The position numbers and the translations under genes were made by a program. A stretch of 64,000 bases of DNA from Hydractinia symbiolongicarpus (taxonomy: Eukaryota > Cnidaria > Hydrozoa > Anthoathecata > Hydractiniidae): positions 26,699,501-26,763,500 of the forward strand of contig NC_079881.1 of NCBI RefSeq assembly GCF_029227915.1, written 5' to 3'. The notes under the pieces are model-generated. The model saw nothing but the letters and a program-made list of their open reading frames with translations, ran no database searches and had not been told where the DNA came from. Positions 63,701 through 64,000 of this stretch are shown in pieces. Numbering within the stretch: position 1 is the first letter of the stretch; the number at the start of each line of letters is the position of its first letter.

Positions 63701-64000
63701 ACAAGTCTCATGCGTTTTAGTGGTGAAAAAATAATTTAAAAAATCGTTCGGGAAATGAGTTTACTCCCTGTGTACTTTCTTTGTATACTTTTGACTATAC
63801 GGGCCAAGCCCGGGATTTACGGGAAATCGCGGGTTTTCTTTTGCCGGCGATTAAACTTCTTTTATTCAGCGTCTCATCAAAAATGAAAACATTTTTGAAA
63901 ACTACAAGTCTTATGCGTTTTAGTGGTGAAAAAGTAATTTAAAAAATCGTTATGGAAATGAGTTTACTTACAGGGCTTTTTCTTTGTATACATTCGACTA
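60750..64000. repeat. Nine-monomer HOR (1826 bp), running off the right edge
   Basis: About 60750-62174 matches 62576-64000 at offset 1826 (9 x 203 minus 1). The missing base is in GGGATTTCAGGAAATC near 62192, where other copies have ATTTACGGGAAATC. Shared tags are GAGTCAGGG, AAATGATAAC, CTTTTAATCAGCG, AATCGCTTGGG and GACCAAGTCC. The array clearly continues beyond the window in this phase. Confidence 0.88.

Larger units (their letters stand above)
1..64000. repeat. 203-bp satellite DNA array filling the whole window
   Basis: Every part of the window can be aligned to one 203-bp unit repeated head to tail in a single orientation. The word GCGTCTC recurs at 201, 404, 607 and so on, and phase can be followed to the right edge. 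From the A-type marker at 474 to the one at 63533 there are 311 monomers in 63059 bp, a net deficit of 74 bp against perfect 203-bp spacing. No inverted monomer, transposon insertion or unique sequence was seen, so every stretch without a gene holds only this satellite. Both window edges lie inside the array, so its true extent is unknown. Function is not shown by sequence; a heterochromatic or centromeric role is inferred from scale and HOR structure. Confidence 0.98.

Noticed and set aside
1-64000. Recurrent open frames of about 60-117 codons on both strands (for example near 474-680, 7517-7804, 939-1154 and 36128-36481)
   Set aside because: They are copies of the same satellite frame. 203 is not divisible by 3, so the frame shifts every monomer and always closes. 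Many begin only at TTG. They overlap on both strands and change freely with monomer variation. No recognisable domain, codon bias or consistent start context was seen.
1-64000. CRISPR array
   Set aside because: The units abut with no unique spacers, and the 203-bp unit is far longer than CRISPR repeats. No cas gene is present.
1-64000. Tandem ribosomal or tRNA gene cluster
   Set aside because: The monomer is too short for rDNA, and no rRNA core or complete tRNA cloverleaf could be traced. The B-box-like string lacks a matching acceptor stem and a convincing A box.
1-64000. Bacterial, phage or plasmid origin
   Set aside because: 64 kb of gene-free tandem repeat with HOR structure has no counterpart that I know of in prokaryotic replicons.
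1-64000. Telomeric repeats or an array edge
   Set aside because: No short telomere-type motif runs are present, and the satellite continues in phase to both ends of the window.

Overview
The whole 64 kb window is one uninterrupted head-to-tail satellite DNA array. The monomer is 203 bp, and about 315 copies fit in the window. I see no protein-coding gene, tRNA, rRNA, transposon, CRISPR array or single-copy sequence. Tandem DNA on this scale without genes points to a eukaryotic chromosome, most likely a centromeric, pericentromeric or other heterochromatic block. I do not recognise the satellite family and cannot name the lineage. The representative monomer is about 37% GC and carries roughly 1.8 times the CpG expected from its C and G content. 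This argues against long exposure to heavy CpG methylation, so a typical methylated vertebrate array is less likely, but it does not identify the host.

Each monomer has two halves. One is an A/T-tract-rich segment (about 23% GC) holding a 9-bp-arm dyad around a 4-base A loop. The other is a CpG-dense segment (about 53% GC). The array is organised as higher-order repeats (HORs). Monomers fall into recognisable types, here called A, B', B, C, D and E, and these tend to recur in a fixed cyclic order. The A-type monomer has a marker (TTGAAAAATCGTTC followed by AAATCAG) that lets the array be phased throughout. Distances between A markers are whole multiples of 203 bp with a net loss of only 74 bp over 311 monomers; 61 bp of that is one deletion and 9 bp another.

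Layout from left to right: a 10-monomer HOR with a partial second copy (1-2778); a microhomology deletion and an irregular stretch (2779-6519); a 12-monomer tandem unit of 2435 bp (6520-11505); an 18-monomer tandem unit of 3653 bp (9535-16907); a run of pentamers of 1015 bp (about 17110-21308); a mixed hexamer/pentamer stretch (21309-25044); a 14-monomer unit of 2841 bp present twice, each copy containing three trimers of 609 bp (25045-30710); a transition zone with an 11-monomer-offset duplication and a dimer duplication (30711-39782); hexamers of 1218 bp (39783-43436); 9-monomer units (43437 onward, again at 49121-50947 and 60750-64000); and a 3 kb segmental duplication (51651-54868 versus 57538-60349) flanking two pentamers of a different type (54980-57009).

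There are no genes working together here. The biology is the evolution of the array itself: nested amplification, unequal exchange producing hybrid monomers, small indels, and possible chromatin or centromere functions encoded in the monomer. Short open frames recur on both strands, but they are by-products of the repeat: 203 is not a multiple of 3, many need non-ATG starts, and they reappear only as copies of the monomer. HOR boundaries were found by reading and are accurate to a few tens of bases unless stated otherwise.
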